From contig NZ_FMJL01000028.1 in the NCBI RefSeq assembly GCF_900095445.1, positions 1 through 37,956 of the forward strand: a stretch of DNA of 37,956 nucleotides. The letters are read 5' to 3'. Position numbers and translations under genes: made by a program. This document shows, in pieces, positions 26,314 to 34,434 of this stretch. Origin of the DNA: Clostridium sp. N3C. Lineage in GTDB: Bacteria > Bacillota > Clostridia > Clostridiales > Clostridiaceae. The stretch's first letter is position 1; each line of letters starts with the position of its first letter. The notes beneath the pieces were generated by a model. That model saw nothing but the letters and a program-made list of their open reading frames with translations, was not told where the DNA came from and ran no database searches.

Positions 26314-26450
26314 CATTAAAAGAAATGACTCAAGTACAGTAAAAACTATACATGAGTCTCATATTTTACGATAAGCCAGGTTTTAAAGCTAAGCTTTAAA
26401 GCCAGGATGTTGACTTATCACGCATTGCTGCGCATATTACTCCCTCATAT
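26289..26450 (-). ncRNA. yybP-ykoY (Mn2+) riboswitch with readable antiterminator
   Basis: In transcript sense, the aptamer (26450-26351) starts ATGAGGGAGTA, contains the conserved AGTCAACATC, two CCTGGC-like arms and closes with ATGAGACTCAT. The P1 stem pairs ATGAG with CTCAT. After it, ACTGTACTTGAGTC (26340-26327) can pair in two ways: its TGAGTC with GACTCA of the P1 3' strand, or its ACTGTACTTGA with TCAAGTACGGT of the terminator's 5' arm. Ligand-stabilised P1 would free it to act as antiterminator and allow transcription. This is the known ON behaviour of the class. Identification rests on the conserved bases, not on a covariance search. Confidence 0.82.
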
Positions 26451-26457
26451 AACAAGT

Positions 26458-26487
26458 ATAATATCATAATATGGGGTATTTTGTCAA
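26458..26487 (-). promoter_or_regulatory. Promoter of the riboswitch-ATPase unit
   Basis: On the minus strand the -35 is TTGACA (26487-26482), a perfect consensus. The spacer is 18 bp and the -10 is TATTAT (26463-26458). Transcription would begin right at the aptamer. Confidence 0.7.
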
Positions 26488-26521
26488 TAACAAGTATAAA
26501 TGTAATTGGAGAGAAGAGATC

Positions 26522-28003
26522 TTATCTTTCTAAGTTTACTCCCTCAAATTCTTGTAACTTTTCATTAGATAATACGCTCTTACTTTCAGAACTATTGCTA
26601 AACTTAACAAGCTGAGGCTTGGACTTTAACATAGAAACCATAGTAGCAGGGCCGCCTATGCAACCACCAGTACACATCATTCCTTCAATAAAGTTGCAAC
26701 CTAACTTACCAGTCTTAGCTAAAGTCATAGTTTTCTTAAGTTCTGCGCCTCCACTAACCTTAATAGGTTTAAATTCTATGTTAATATTCTTATCATGTAT
26801 GTAATTTTCTACTGCAGCAGTTAAACCACCACTTTGAGCAAAGCCACGTCCATATAATGAAGCATCGTTAGCTTCAGACTCTTCACATTTTTCAGGATCT
26901 ATGCCATAGGCATCGAATAGAGCAGTCATTTCCTCAAAAGTCATAACATAATCTATAGCATCCTTAATAGATGGTCTAGTTATCTCATTTTTCTTTGCAG
27001 TGCAAGGACCAACAAAGACAACTACTGCATCAGGAATTAATTTCTTTATAAGTCTACCTGTAGCTACCATTGGAGATACAGTGGATGAAATCTTGTCCTT
27101 TTGATCTGGGAACATTTTTTCAATGAAGTTAACAAATCCAGGACAGCAAGAGTTAGTCATATAAGTTTGTCCTTCTTCCATTCTTTCAACAAATTCATTT
27201 GCTTCATGAACTGTTACTGCATCTGCACCACAGGCAGCTTCCACCATTCCTTTAAAGCCTAATTGTAGGAAAGCTGACTTAATTTGTCCAACAGTTACCT
27301 TTGGTCCAAATTGTCCTGTAATTGCTGGAGCTACTACTGCAAATACTTCTTTATTGTCTTCAAGAGCTCTAACTACATTAGTTATATAGCTTCTATCAGA
27401 TATTGCACCAAAGGGGCATATATCCATGCAAGCACCACAGTTTATACACTTTTCTTCTTTAATCATAGCTCTTCTGTCATCAGCTACATCTAAAGCACCT
27501 GTTGGGCAAGCTTTTTTACAAGGTCTCATAACTTCTGATATAGCATTATAAGGACATGCTTTTGAGCACATACCACATTCTTTACAAAGATCCTGATCAA
27601 TATGAGCTTGACCATTAACTCTTGTAATAGCATTTACTGGACAAACTTCCATACACTTATGTTTAATACATCCTCTACAAACATCTGTAACCCTATATCT
27701 ATCAATAGGGCATCTATCACAGGCAGAGGGTATAACATAAATCATTTGATCGCTCTTTAGTTCTTCAAGAGTTTCACACTCATCACCGCTAGGAACATAA
27801 CCGGAAGCTAACTTGGCTCTTTCTTTAATAATAGCTCTTTCATGATAAACACAACATCTATAATTGGCCTTTGGACCAGGAATAATTTTATAAGGTAGAC
27901 GTTGAATTTCTGATTGATTAAGCTTGTCCTCCTTAGCTAAAAGCGCAACTTCTTTTAATGTTTGATGCTTTAACATTTTTAATGGATGTTCGAAATTAAA
28001 CAT
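26522..28003 (-). CDS. [FeFe]-hydrogenase-like protein with multiple 4Fe-4S clusters
   Basis: The start is ATG 28003 (AGGTGG upstream); an in-frame GTG at 28012 sits inside the ribosome binding site. The protein has 493 residues. The N-terminal half is cysteine-rich: CPIDRYRVTDVCRGC with CMEVCP, CKECGMCSKACP, CKKACP and CINCGACMDICP, so several [4Fe-4S] clusters. The C-terminal half holds the hydrogenase H-cluster motifs in variant form: L1 as TNSCCPGF (Cys286, Cys287), L2 as GPCTAKKNE (Cys334) and L3 as MMCTGGCIGGP (Cys444, Cys448). The L3 form differs from the GGGGQP of classic HydA and fits the group B/monomeric branch. Hydrogen turnover or ferredoxin-linked sensing is inferred. It is a single-gene unit with a Rex-like site at its promoter. 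Confidence 0.85.
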   Translation of the reverse strand: MFNFEHPLKMLKHQTLKEVALLAKEDKLNQSEIQRLPYKIIPGPKANYRCCVYHERAIIKERAKLASGYVPSGDECETLEELKSDQMIYVIPSACDRCPIDRYRVTDVCRGCIKHKCMEVCPVNAITRVNGQAHIDQDLCKECGMCSKACPYNAISEVMRPCKKACPTGALDVADDRRAMIKEEKCINCGACMDICPFGAISDRSYITNVVRALEDNKEVFAVVAPAITGQFGPKVTVGQIKSAFLQLGFKGMVEAACGADAVTVHEANEFVERMEEGQTYMTNSCCPGFVNFIEKMFPDQKDKISSTVSPMVATGRLIKKLIPDAVVVFVGPCTAKKNEITRPSIKDAIDYVMTFEEMTALFDAYGIDPEKCEESEANDASLYGRGFAQSGGLTAAVENYIHDKNINIEFKPIKVSGGAELKKTMTLAKTGKLGCNFIEGMMCTGGCIGGPATMVSMLKSKPQLVKFSNSSESKSVLSNEKLQEFEGVNLER

Positions 28004-28053
28004 AGTAACCACCTTCTCTTGAGTTTTGTATTCATAGTACCAGTATTTTTATA

Positions 28054-28072
28054 TATGCTATATTATAGCATA
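28054..28072. promoter_or_regulatory. Palindrome around the -10 of the hydrogenase promoter
   Basis: TATGCTAT-ATT-ATAGCATA is a perfect 8-bp inverted repeat. On the minus strand it contains an extended -10, TGC-TATAAT (TATAAT at 28067-28062). It may be an operator, or merely coincide with the promoter. Confidence 0.5.
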
Positions 28073-28074
28073 CT

Positions 28075-28092
28075 ATGTTAAAAAAATAACAA
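28075..28092 (-). promoter_or_regulatory. Rex-like redox operator over the -35
   Basis: On the minus strand it reads TTGTTA-TTTTTT-TAACAT. Compared with the clostridial Rex consensus TTGTTAANNNNTTAACAA it matches 12 of 14 fixed bases. The TTGTTA half is also the only plausible -35 (19-bp spacer to TATAAT), so binding would repress transcription when NADH is low. Confidence 0.5.
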
Positions 28093-28152
28093 AAAATTTA
28101 AAAATATATTTATAAGTTTTTGCAAAAATGGAGTATGTATATAAAAGATTAA

Positions 28153-28181
28153 GGGCAATTCAGAAAGGTACTGAATTACCC
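28153..28181 (-). terminator. Terminator of the VOC gene
   Basis: On the minus strand GGGTAATTCAG and CTGAATTGCCC form the stem with one mismatch. A moderately T-rich tail follows. It separates the VOC gene from the hydrogenase promoter. Confidence 0.6.
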
Positions 28182-28195
28182 TAGATTTTAAGGGC

Positions 28196-28564
28196 TTACT
28201 TGTTAGGTAATATTTCAATCCAATAGTCATCTGGATCATTTATAAAGTATATGCCCATTTCTGGGTTTTCAAAGCAGATGCAACCCATTTTTTCATGGTG
28301 TGCGTGAGCTGCTTCATAGTCATCTACTCTTAAAGCTATATGGAATTCATTTTCTCCAAGATCATAAGCTTCTTTTCTGTCTTTTAACCATGTAAGCTCT
28401 AGCAAATGGTTAGTAGTTCCATCACCAAGATATACAAGGATAAAGCTTCCGTCTGGAGCTTCATATCTTCTTACTTCCTCAAGGCCTAAAGCTTCCTTAT
28501 AAAAGGCAAGGCTACGGTCTAAATCTAATACATTTATATTATTATGATCAAATCTAAACTTCAC
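28196..28564 (-). CDS. gloA: VOC-family protein, glyoxalase I-like
   Basis: The protein has 122 residues with two VOC beta-alpha-beta-beta-beta modules. All four metal ligands of glyoxalase I are present at the bacterial spacing: His7, Glu56, His75 and Glu117 (E. coli GloA uses His5, Glu56, His74, Glu122). Glyoxalase I isomerises the methylglyoxal-thiol hemithioacetal. Clostridia largely lack glutathione, so another thiol cofactor or a related reaction is possible. GGAGGG precedes the ATG. It is a single gene divergent to the MBL hydrolase. The enzyme name is likely but not certain. Confidence 0.8.
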   Translation of the reverse strand: MKFRFDHNNINVLDLDRSLAFYKEALGLEEVRRYEAPDGSFILVYLGDGTTNHLLELTWLKDRKEAYDLGENEFHIALRVDDYEAAHAHHEKMGCICFENPEMGIYFINDPDDYWIEILPNK

Positions 28565-28677
28565 AGTATTTCCCTCCTAATAATTTATCCAATTTATTAT
28601 ATCATTTGATTATTATAGTCTCAAGGGAGATAATATAAGATAGAAGACAGGTTAAAATTATACACGGAGGTGGAATT

Positions 28678-29412
28678 GTGAATTTAGAAAAAGTAAAAGT
28701 TACTTATTTAGATCATAGTAGTTTTGCAGTAGAGACTGAGAAGCATTTGTTAATTTTTGATTACTATAATGATGAAAGTGAAGGTCCACAAAGAGCCTTA
28801 TCTAGTGGTGTAGTAGGAGAAGAAGATTTAAAAGTTAATAAAGAAATAATTGTATTTTCTTCCCACAGCCATGGAGATCATTTTAATCCTTTAATTTTAA
28901 AATGGCGTTCTTGGAGACCGGACATAAAATATGTTTTAAGCAATGATATTGTACTAGAGGAAAAGGATAGCAATATAAGATTTATGGTGCCTTATGAGCA
29001 AATACAGTTGGATAGTGTAAATATAAGGAGCTATGGTTCCACAGACATTGGGATATCCTTTATGGTACATGTAGACGGAGTGAATATTTTCCACGCTGGA
29101 GATTTAAACTGGTGGTATTGGTGGGATGATACTCCAGAGGATATACAAAAGGCAGAGCGTTGGTTTAAAGAAGAAGTTGAAAGGATAGTTGGGGAAAAAA
29201 TAGACATAGCCTTCTTTCCTGTAGATCCAAGATTGGAGCATAACTATTGCAAGGGAGCCTTGTATTTTATAGAAAAATTAGCACCTAAGTATTTTGTTCC
29301 TATGCATTTTTGGGGAAACTTTGATGTATGCTCAAAGTTTAAGGCAGAAGTGGAAGGATTATCTACAGAGGTTGTGGAAATAAGTAGCCGTGGACAAAAT
29401 ATTTTGCCTTAG
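28678..29412 (+). CDS. MBL-fold metallo-hydrolase
   Basis: The protein has 244 residues and starts with GTG 28678 after GGAGGTGG. The zinc motif HSHGDH (His63, His65, Asp67, His68) is complete. Further ligands are the His/Asp of FHAGDLNWW and the His of VPMHFWGNF. The sequence resembles the UlaG-like/L-ascorbate lactonase type of the superfamily more than beta-lactamases. It has no signal peptide, so it acts in the cytoplasm. It lies 54 bp upstream of the sugar kinase and is probably co-transcribed, which would suit a sugar-derivative or nucleotide substrate. The substrate cannot be read. Confidence 0.82.
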   Translation: MNLEKVKVTYLDHSSFAVETEKHLLIFDYYNDESEGPQRALSSGVVGEEDLKVNKEIIVFSSHSHGDHFNPLILKWRSWRPDIKYVLSNDIVLEEKDSNIRFMVPYEQIQLDSVNIRSYGSTDIGISFMVHVDGVNIFHAGDLNWWYWWDDTPEDIQKAERWFKEEVERIVGEKIDIAFFPVDPRLEHNYCKGALYFIEKLAPKYFVPMHFWGNFDVCSKFKAEVEGLSTEVVEISSRGQNILP

Positions 29413-29466
29413 GGAAGTCAGAAATTTATTAACATTTCCTATTGGGCTAGTTTGAGGAGGGAAAAT

Positions 29467-30375
29467 ATGGCCAAATTTTTAGTATCAGGCCTACTAAACA
29501 TTGAAACCACATTAAAAATTAAGAGCTTTCCTATAGAGTATGAACCGGTAAGCTATCCATTCTTCGGAATAGATTCCTCTGTATCTGGCGTAGGAATGAA
29601 TATAGGCAAGGCCTTGCATACTCTTGGAGATGATGTAAGCCTGCTCAGTATAACAGGAAAGGATATGGAAGCAGACAATATTATTAACAGCATGAAGGAA
29701 GTAGGAGTAGATTGTAAATATATCTTAAAAGGTATAGAAAAAACTCCTAGGTCTGTTATCTTGTACGATGATGATGGCAAGAGACAAATATTTACTGATC
29801 TAAAGAACATACAAGAAACTAATTATCCACAGAATCTATTTATGGAAGCCTTGCAACAGTGTGATGTGGCGGTATTGGCTAATATTAATTTTTCAAGACC
29901 TTTTTTACAGAAGGCTAGGGAGTTAAATAAACCGATAGTTAGCGATGTGCATGTGGTTAATGACATATATGACAGCTATAACGCAGATTTTATGAGATAC
30001 GCTAATATACTTTTTATGAGCCATGAAAAAATAGAGGAGCCAGTAGAAGATTTTGCTGAAAAGGTATTAAAAGAATACAAAAATGACATACTAGTTATAG
30101 GAATGGGAGCAGAAGGGGCCCTTCTATATGTAAAGAAGGATAATTTCATGGGTAGATTCCCTGCAGTAAAAACTAGAAAAGTATTTAACACTGTAGGAGC
30201 AGGGGATTCACTGCTATCTAGTTTCATACATTTTTATTTCAAAAATAATGATCCTTATGAAGCTATAAAAAAGGCAATGATTTTCGCTTCTTATAAAATT
30301 GGAGAAAAGGGCGCAGCTAATGGTTTTCTACAAGAAGAGACAATTGACACCTATTACAAAGAGATTTATAAGTAA
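29467..30375 (+). CDS. PfkB-family carbohydrate kinase
   Basis: The start is ATG 29467. GAGGAGGG (29453-29460) is the ribosome binding site, and a TTG inside that site only lengthens the frame. The protein has 302 residues with the ribokinase fold. The N-terminal part carries the Gly-rich sugar lid (VSGVGMNIGKALHTLG). The C-terminal part has NTVGAGDSLLSSF with catalytic Asp247 and anion hole GAGD. It phosphorylates a sugar or nucleoside with ATP; the family alone does not tell which. It follows the MBL hydrolase in the same direction and ends just before the DnaA-box region. Confidence 0.88.
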   Translation: MAKFLVSGLLNIETTLKIKSFPIEYEPVSYPFFGIDSSVSGVGMNIGKALHTLGDDVSLLSITGKDMEADNIINSMKEVGVDCKYILKGIEKTPRSVILYDDDGKRQIFTDLKNIQETNYPQNLFMEALQQCDVAVLANINFSRPFLQKARELNKPIVSDVHVVNDIYDSYNADFMRYANILFMSHEKIEEPVEDFAEKVLKEYKNDILVIGMGAEGALLYVKKDNFMGRFPAVKTRKVFNTVGAGDSLLSSFIHFYFKNNDPYEAIKKAMIFASYKIGEKGAANGFLQEETIDTYYKEIYK

Positions 30376-30407
30376 AAAAATGGTGAAAGGTGTTGGAATA
30401 AAATTCA

Positions 30408-30698
30408 TGTGGATAATTTGGATAAATATATTCACAGTTGTGTATTAATTAAAAAATAAGTGAAATCAATAAAGTTAGTCACATTAATCACAGGTTTATC
30501 CACAGGTTAGTGGATAAAACCAACATATTATCCACAAAGTTATCAACTTAATCCACAGAAAATTAGAAGTTTTACACAGGACAAGCATTTTTTTATTAAA
30601 GTTATCCACAAAAAAGCAGTGACAGCTTTTAAAAGTTACTAAAATAACTGACACTGCTTTTATTTCGACATTTTATTTAGTTATTATCCTGTGGATAA
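30408..30698. promoter_or_regulatory. Cluster of DnaA boxes in a gene-free spacer
   Basis: The spacer 30376-30701 contains five perfect TTATCCACA boxes: 30408-30416 (-), 30496-30504 (+), 30528-30536 (+), 30602-30610 (+) and 30690-30698 (-). One-mismatch copies lie at 30417-30425 (-), 30509-30517 (-) and 30549-30557 (+). The plus-oriented starts 30496, 30528, 30549 and 30602 are 32, 21 and 53 bp apart, close to whole helical turns. No dnaA, dnaN or gyr gene is nearby. It may titrate or recharge DnaA, control the flanking genes, or be an origin-type element. Confidence 0.8.
30612..30664. terminator. Bidirectional terminator inside the DnaA-box region
   Basis: AAAAGCAGTGACAG (30612-30625) pairs with CTGACACTGCTTTT (30648-30661) with a single A-A mismatch. 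T-runs occur on both strands, so it ends both pfkB (+) and proC (-) transcription. Confidence 0.7.
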
Positions 30699-30701
30699 CT
30701 C

Positions 30702-31514
30702 TTAGTTATTGTTGCTCATTTCTATAGCTTTTTTGGTGCAGCTTTCCATAGCAGAGATGATAGTTCCTCTAAAGTTATACATCTCTAAAGAATAAACTGC
30801 TTCTATTGTAGTTCCTCCAGGAGAGCAAACCTTATCCTTTAAAGCTCCTGGATGTTCTCCGGTTTCTAGTACCATTTTAGCTGATCCATAGACTGCTTGG
30901 GCAGCAAATTTATAGGCCTTATCTCTTGGCATGCCTCTAAGTACAGCGCCGTCTGCTAAAGCCTCGATCATCATAAATACATAGGCTGGTGAGGAGCCGC
31001 TGATAGCAGGAATAGAGTCCATCAGTTTTTCATCTATTACTTCTGCTTCTCCAAAGCTTTGAAAGATAGAAAGAACTTCTGAAAGTTCTTCATCAGATAC
31101 CCTGCAGTTTTTTGATAGGGCACTCATACCTTCTCCAACTAGGGCAGGGGTGTTAGGCATTGTTCTAATTACCTTCATATCTCGTCCAAAAGCTCTCTCC
31201 ACAAAATCTATGCTTATGCCTGCAGCTATTGTTACAACTACTACCTCTTCCTTCACAGAAGAACTTATTTCCTTTATAACATTTCCATATATGTTTGGCT
31301 TTACTGCTAGAATAATTATATCGCTGAAGGAGGCAACCTCCTTGTTATCCACAGTGGTCAAAACTCCAAACTGTTCTTTTACTTTATTAAGAAAGCTCTC
31401 ATTTTTGTCAGAAACCATTATGTTTTCTGGCAAGGTTATTCCTGATTTTACTATACCCCCTATCATGGCCTGCCCCATATTTCCACAGCCAATAAATCCA
31501 ATTTTCTTATTCAT
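30702..31514 (-). CDS. proC: Pyrroline-5-carboxylate reductase
   Basis: Last step of proline synthesis, reducing pyrroline-5-carboxylate with NAD(P)H. The start is ATG 31514, eight bases after GAGG. It overlaps the stop of the CCA-transferase gene by 8 bp, and upstream in-frame ATG codons lie inside the ribosome binding site. The protein has 270 residues, full length. Features are IGFIGCGNMGQAMIGG (Rossmann loop), the VKPN strand, RTMPNTPALVGEGMSAL, and the C-terminal SGSSPAYVFMMIEALADGAV and SPGGTTIEA signatures. A perfect DnaA box lies within its coding sequence (31345-31353). Confidence 0.95.
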   Translation of the reverse strand: MNKKIGFIGCGNMGQAMIGGIVKSGITLPENIMVSDKNESFLNKVKEQFGVLTTVDNKEVASFSDIIILAVKPNIYGNVIKEISSSVKEEVVVVTIAAGISIDFVERAFGRDMKVIRTMPNTPALVGEGMSALSKNCRVSDEELSEVLSIFQSFGEAEVIDEKLMDSIPAISGSSPAYVFMMIEALADGAVLRGMPRDKAYKFAAQAVYGSAKMVLETGEHPGALKDKVCSPGGTTIEAVYSLEMYNFRGTIISAMESCTKKAIEMSNNN

Positions 31515-32868
31515 TCTCATTACCTCTTTCCTCTTTACTTTTTTCAATATATTCTAAAGCCATTTCCTCTAGTTGATCCTTCTTGTTTAGTTTAGGATCT
31601 TCTAACACCTTTTCCATTAGGTGATTTAAGATTTCTCCTATAAGCTTACCGGGTTTTAAACCTAATCTTATTAAATCATCACCTTTTAATAGGAGATCTT
31701 TCACCGTTAAAGGTTCCTTATGTTCTAAGATTTCCTTAGATTTTTTTCTTAAGTGGTGGATTCCTGAGAAATCAAAAGGAGGAGCGCTTGCTTTAATATC
31801 TGCTTCCTGGAGGTTAAATAAGTCTTCTAGGTTCTCCTTGCCAACTCTAGTAATCACCTTTTTTATGGTGGAGCTCTTTAAATTGCTATATCTAGACATA
31901 TGATCATAAACTAGATTTGAAACCTTTTTTATTGTGTCATTATCGTATCGTAATCTTTTTAATATGTATTCACACATATCTTTTCCTTTAAGTTCATGAC
32001 CATAAAAGTGGCCAATTCCCTTTTCATCCAAGGTAAAGGTTACTGGTTTAGCTATGTCATGAAATAGTGCCCCTAGTCTTAGGGCAAGTCTAGGTTCCGT
32101 ATTATCCATCACCATCAGAGTATGATAATACACATCCTTATCATGGTGAGGATTTCTTTGATCAAAACCAAACATAGTTAACACTTCTGGCAAGAAATAT
32201 TGTAAAAGACCACCGATTCTTAAATTTTCTATGCCCCGTGAAGGTTCTTTAGAAAGTAATATTTTTGAGAACTCTTCACGAATTCTTTCAATACTTACAT
32301 TTTTTATTAATTCACAGTTTAACTTAATAGCTTCAAAGGTTTTATCTTCTATATGGAAGCCTAACTGACAGGAAAATCTTATTGCCCTAATCATTCTTAA
32401 AGCATCTTCATTAAAGCGATCATGAGCATTTCCTACAGTTTTTATTATACCTTCTCTTAAATCTTCCAAGCCATTGAAAGGGTCCACTAGACCTTTACTA
32501 TAATTATAGGCCATAGCGTTTATGGTAAAATCTCTGCGGCTTAGATCTTCCTCTAATTTAGAAGTAAATATAACTTCATCGGGATGTCGATTATCGGTGT
32601 ACTCTCCATCTATTCTATAAGTAGTAACCTCAAAAGGAAGATTGTCTATCATAACTGTAATAGTTCCATGTTTAATGCCTGTAGGAATAGTATGTTTAAA
32701 AGTCTTAATAATAGCTTCCGGTAGTGCATTTGTAGTGATATCCCAATCATTAGGTTTTTTTTCAAGGATACTGTCTCTAATGCAGCCCCCTACAGCGAAA
32801 GCTTCATAGCCTTCTTTTTCTAATTCATTTATTATAAATTCAACCCTTGGGGGTAAAGTTATCTTCAT
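31507..32868 (-). CDS. cca: CCA tRNA nucleotidyltransferase with HD domain
   Basis: Adds or repairs the 3' CCA of tRNA. The start is ATG 32868 behind GGGAGGTG; 58 further in-frame codons upstream have no ribosome binding site and are AT-rich noise. The protein has 453 residues. The polymerase-beta head shows GGCIRD and NDWDIT (the catalytic Asp pair), then RRDFTINAMAY and a DALRMIRAIRF block, the class II signatures. The C-terminal half has an HD motif (GALFHDIAKP), so phosphohydrolase activity is possible, as in the E. coli enzyme. It is translationally linked to proC downstream. Confidence 0.93.
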   Translation of the reverse strand: MKITLPPRVEFIINELEKEGYEAFAVGGCIRDSILEKKPNDWDITTNALPEAIIKTFKHTIPTGIKHGTITVMIDNLPFEVTTYRIDGEYTDNRHPDEVIFTSKLEEDLSRRDFTINAMAYNYSKGLVDPFNGLEDLREGIIKTVGNAHDRFNEDALRMIRAIRFSCQLGFHIEDKTFEAIKLNCELIKNVSIERIREEFSKILLSKEPSRGIENLRIGGLLQYFLPEVLTMFGFDQRNPHHDKDVYYHTLMVMDNTEPRLALRLGALFHDIAKPVTFTLDEKGIGHFYGHELKGKDMCEYILKRLRYDNDTIKKVSNLVYDHMSRYSNLKSSTIKKVITRVGKENLEDLFNLQEADIKASAPPFDFSGIHHLRKKSKEILEHKEPLTVKDLLLKGDDLIRLGLKPGKLIGEILNHLMEKVLEDPKLNKKDQLEEMALEYIEKSKEERGNENE

Positions 32869-33070
32869 TGGTGCACCTCCCTTTGGTAGTGGTATAATCT
32901 TTTTATTATATATTATAACAATAAAAGGCAACTTTAAATTATAAATTATGAGATTTATCTTTGAATAGGAAGATAGAATATTGAACGGTGTCTTTTTGCA
33001 TATAAATACTTTATAATAGTAATTAAAGCATTTGGAATACATAACTATTTTTGAAGGGAGATTTACTTTT

Positions 33071-34030
33071 ATGGCTAATATAAATGAGTTTCAGCAAGGT
33101 AAAAGAATTGAGGGTTTTTACCTTGTAAAATCTGTGGATTGTAAAACCACTAATAGTAATAATAAAAAGTATTTAGATTTTACTTTAGCAGATAAAACAG
33201 GAGAAATTAATGCTAAGCTTTGGGAAGTACCACCAGAGGAGGAAACAAAATATTCTCCTAATACTGTTATAAAGGTAAGGGGTACAGTGCTTTCTTGGCA
33301 AAATTCCTTGCAATTAAAAATTGAAAAAATAAGGCCTTCTACAGAAGAGGATAACTTGGATGTTTCTGAATTTGTGCCCACAGCGCCATTACCAGCGGAG
33401 GAAATGTATCACTTTATTAAAAGCTTTGTAGATAATATGAAGAACCCTGATATCCGTCGCATTGTTAGTACTATGCTAGAGGAAAATAAAGAGAAGATTA
33501 TGTATTATCCTGCAGCAAAGAAAAATCATCACGCAGTAAGGTCGGGACTCTTGTACCATGTTTCTACTATGCTTAGGACAGCAGAGAAGATTAGTGAAGT
33601 ATATACAAGCTTAAATAAAGATTTACTTTATGCGGGAGTAATCCTCCATGATCTAGCTAAAATGGAGGAAATGGACTCTAGCATCCTAGGTATAGTTAGC
33701 GATTATACTGTTGAAGGTACACTGCTTGGCCATATAGTTCAAGGAATTAAAAATTTAGAGATTGTGGGACAACGTTTAGGGGTAGATAAGGAAGTAGTAA
33801 TGCTTTTGCAGCATATGATTCTCTCTCATCATTATGAACCGGAATATGGAAGTCCAGTAAAGCCTATGATTCCTGAGGCAGAAGTGTTACATTATTTAGA
33901 TATTATAGATGCTAGAATCTTTGATATGACAAAGGCTACTAAGGATATAGAAGCTGGAAGTTTCTCCGATAGATTATGGTCTTTGGAAAATAGAAGAGTT
34001 TATAAGCCAAATTTAAAAAGTGAGAAATAA
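33071..34030 (+). CDS. yhaM: 3'-5' exoribonuclease YhaM family
   Basis: The start is ATG 33071, ten bases after AAGGGAG; the in-frame ATG at 33032 has no ribosome binding site. The protein has 319 residues, the usual YhaM size. An N-terminal OB fold (KYLDFTLADKTGEINAKLW) is followed by an HD domain, in which GVILHDLAKMEE carries the HD pair and HHAVRSGLLYHVSTM and LSHHYEPEYGSP carry further metal ligands. Family members degrade RNA, and also DNA, from the 3' end with Mn2+. It is divergent to cca and heads a three-gene operon with tight spacing. Confidence 0.92.
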   Translation: MANINEFQQGKRIEGFYLVKSVDCKTTNSNNKKYLDFTLADKTGEINAKLWEVPPEEETKYSPNTVIKVRGTVLSWQNSLQLKIEKIRPSTEEDNLDVSEFVPTAPLPAEEMYHFIKSFVDNMKNPDIRRIVSTMLEENKEKIMYYPAAKKNHHAVRSGLLYHVSTMLRTAEKISEVYTSLNKDLLYAGVILHDLAKMEEMDSSILGIVSDYTVEGTLLGHIVQGIKNLEIVGQRLGVDKEVVMLLQHMILSHHYEPEYGSPVKPMIPEAEVLHYLDIIDARIFDMTKATKDIEAGSFSDRLWSLENRRVYKPNLKSEK

Positions 34031-34032
34031 AA

Positions 34033-34419
34033 ATGAGCAAGTTGAAAATTAGTGTTTTAGATATTACTGTGGGAGTATGCAGGCTATCACCTACAGAGGA
34101 TATTCCTCACTGGGCATGTCAGGGAGAACTTTTTTCAATAACTAATACAGGAGAGGAACTTTCTATACTCTGTGAGGAAAAGTTTATACCCAAAGGAGTT
34201 ATATGTGAAAGAGATTGGAAGGTATTGAAGGTGGAAGGACCTCTAGACTTTTCATTAATAGGGATTTTATCAAGAATTAGCAGCCTTTTGGCAGATACTG
34301 GTATTAGCCTCTTTGCCTTATCTACTTATGATACGGACTATATACTAGTTAAGAATAAGGATATAGATAGTGCTGTAGATGCATTGAAAAATAAGGAATA
34401 TGATATTGTATTAAAATAG
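34033..34419 (+). CDS. ACT-domain protein
   Basis: The protein has 128 residues. The C-terminal half (GILSRISSLLADTGISLFALSTYDTDYILV) is an ACT fold, the small-ligand (often amino acid) binding module. The N-terminal half resembles the paired ACT-like half seen in the CASTOR/aspartate-kinase-like ACT proteins. There is no catalytic domain, so the role is probably regulatory. Its ATG lies two bases after the yhaM stop, so it is translated from the same message. Confidence 0.75.
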   Translation: MSKLKISVLDITVGVCRLSPTEDIPHWACQGELFSITNTGEELSILCEEKFIPKGVICERDWKVLKVEGPLDFSLIGILSRISSLLADTGISLFALSTYDTDYILVKNKDIDSAVDALKNKEYDIVLK

Positions 34420-34434
34420 ATAGGAAGAGGACTT

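Noticed and set aside
30408..30698. Calling this the chromosomal origin oriC
   Set aside because: Clostridial oriC normally flanks dnaA-dnaN, which are absent here, and no clear unwinding element with DnaA-trios was identified. It is reported as a DnaA-box cluster instead.
32869..33042. 58-codon N-terminal extension of the CCA-transferase frame
   Set aside because: A strong GGGAGGTG places the start at 32868. The extension is AT-rich, Tyr/Ile-rich and reaches into the divergent yhaM promoter.
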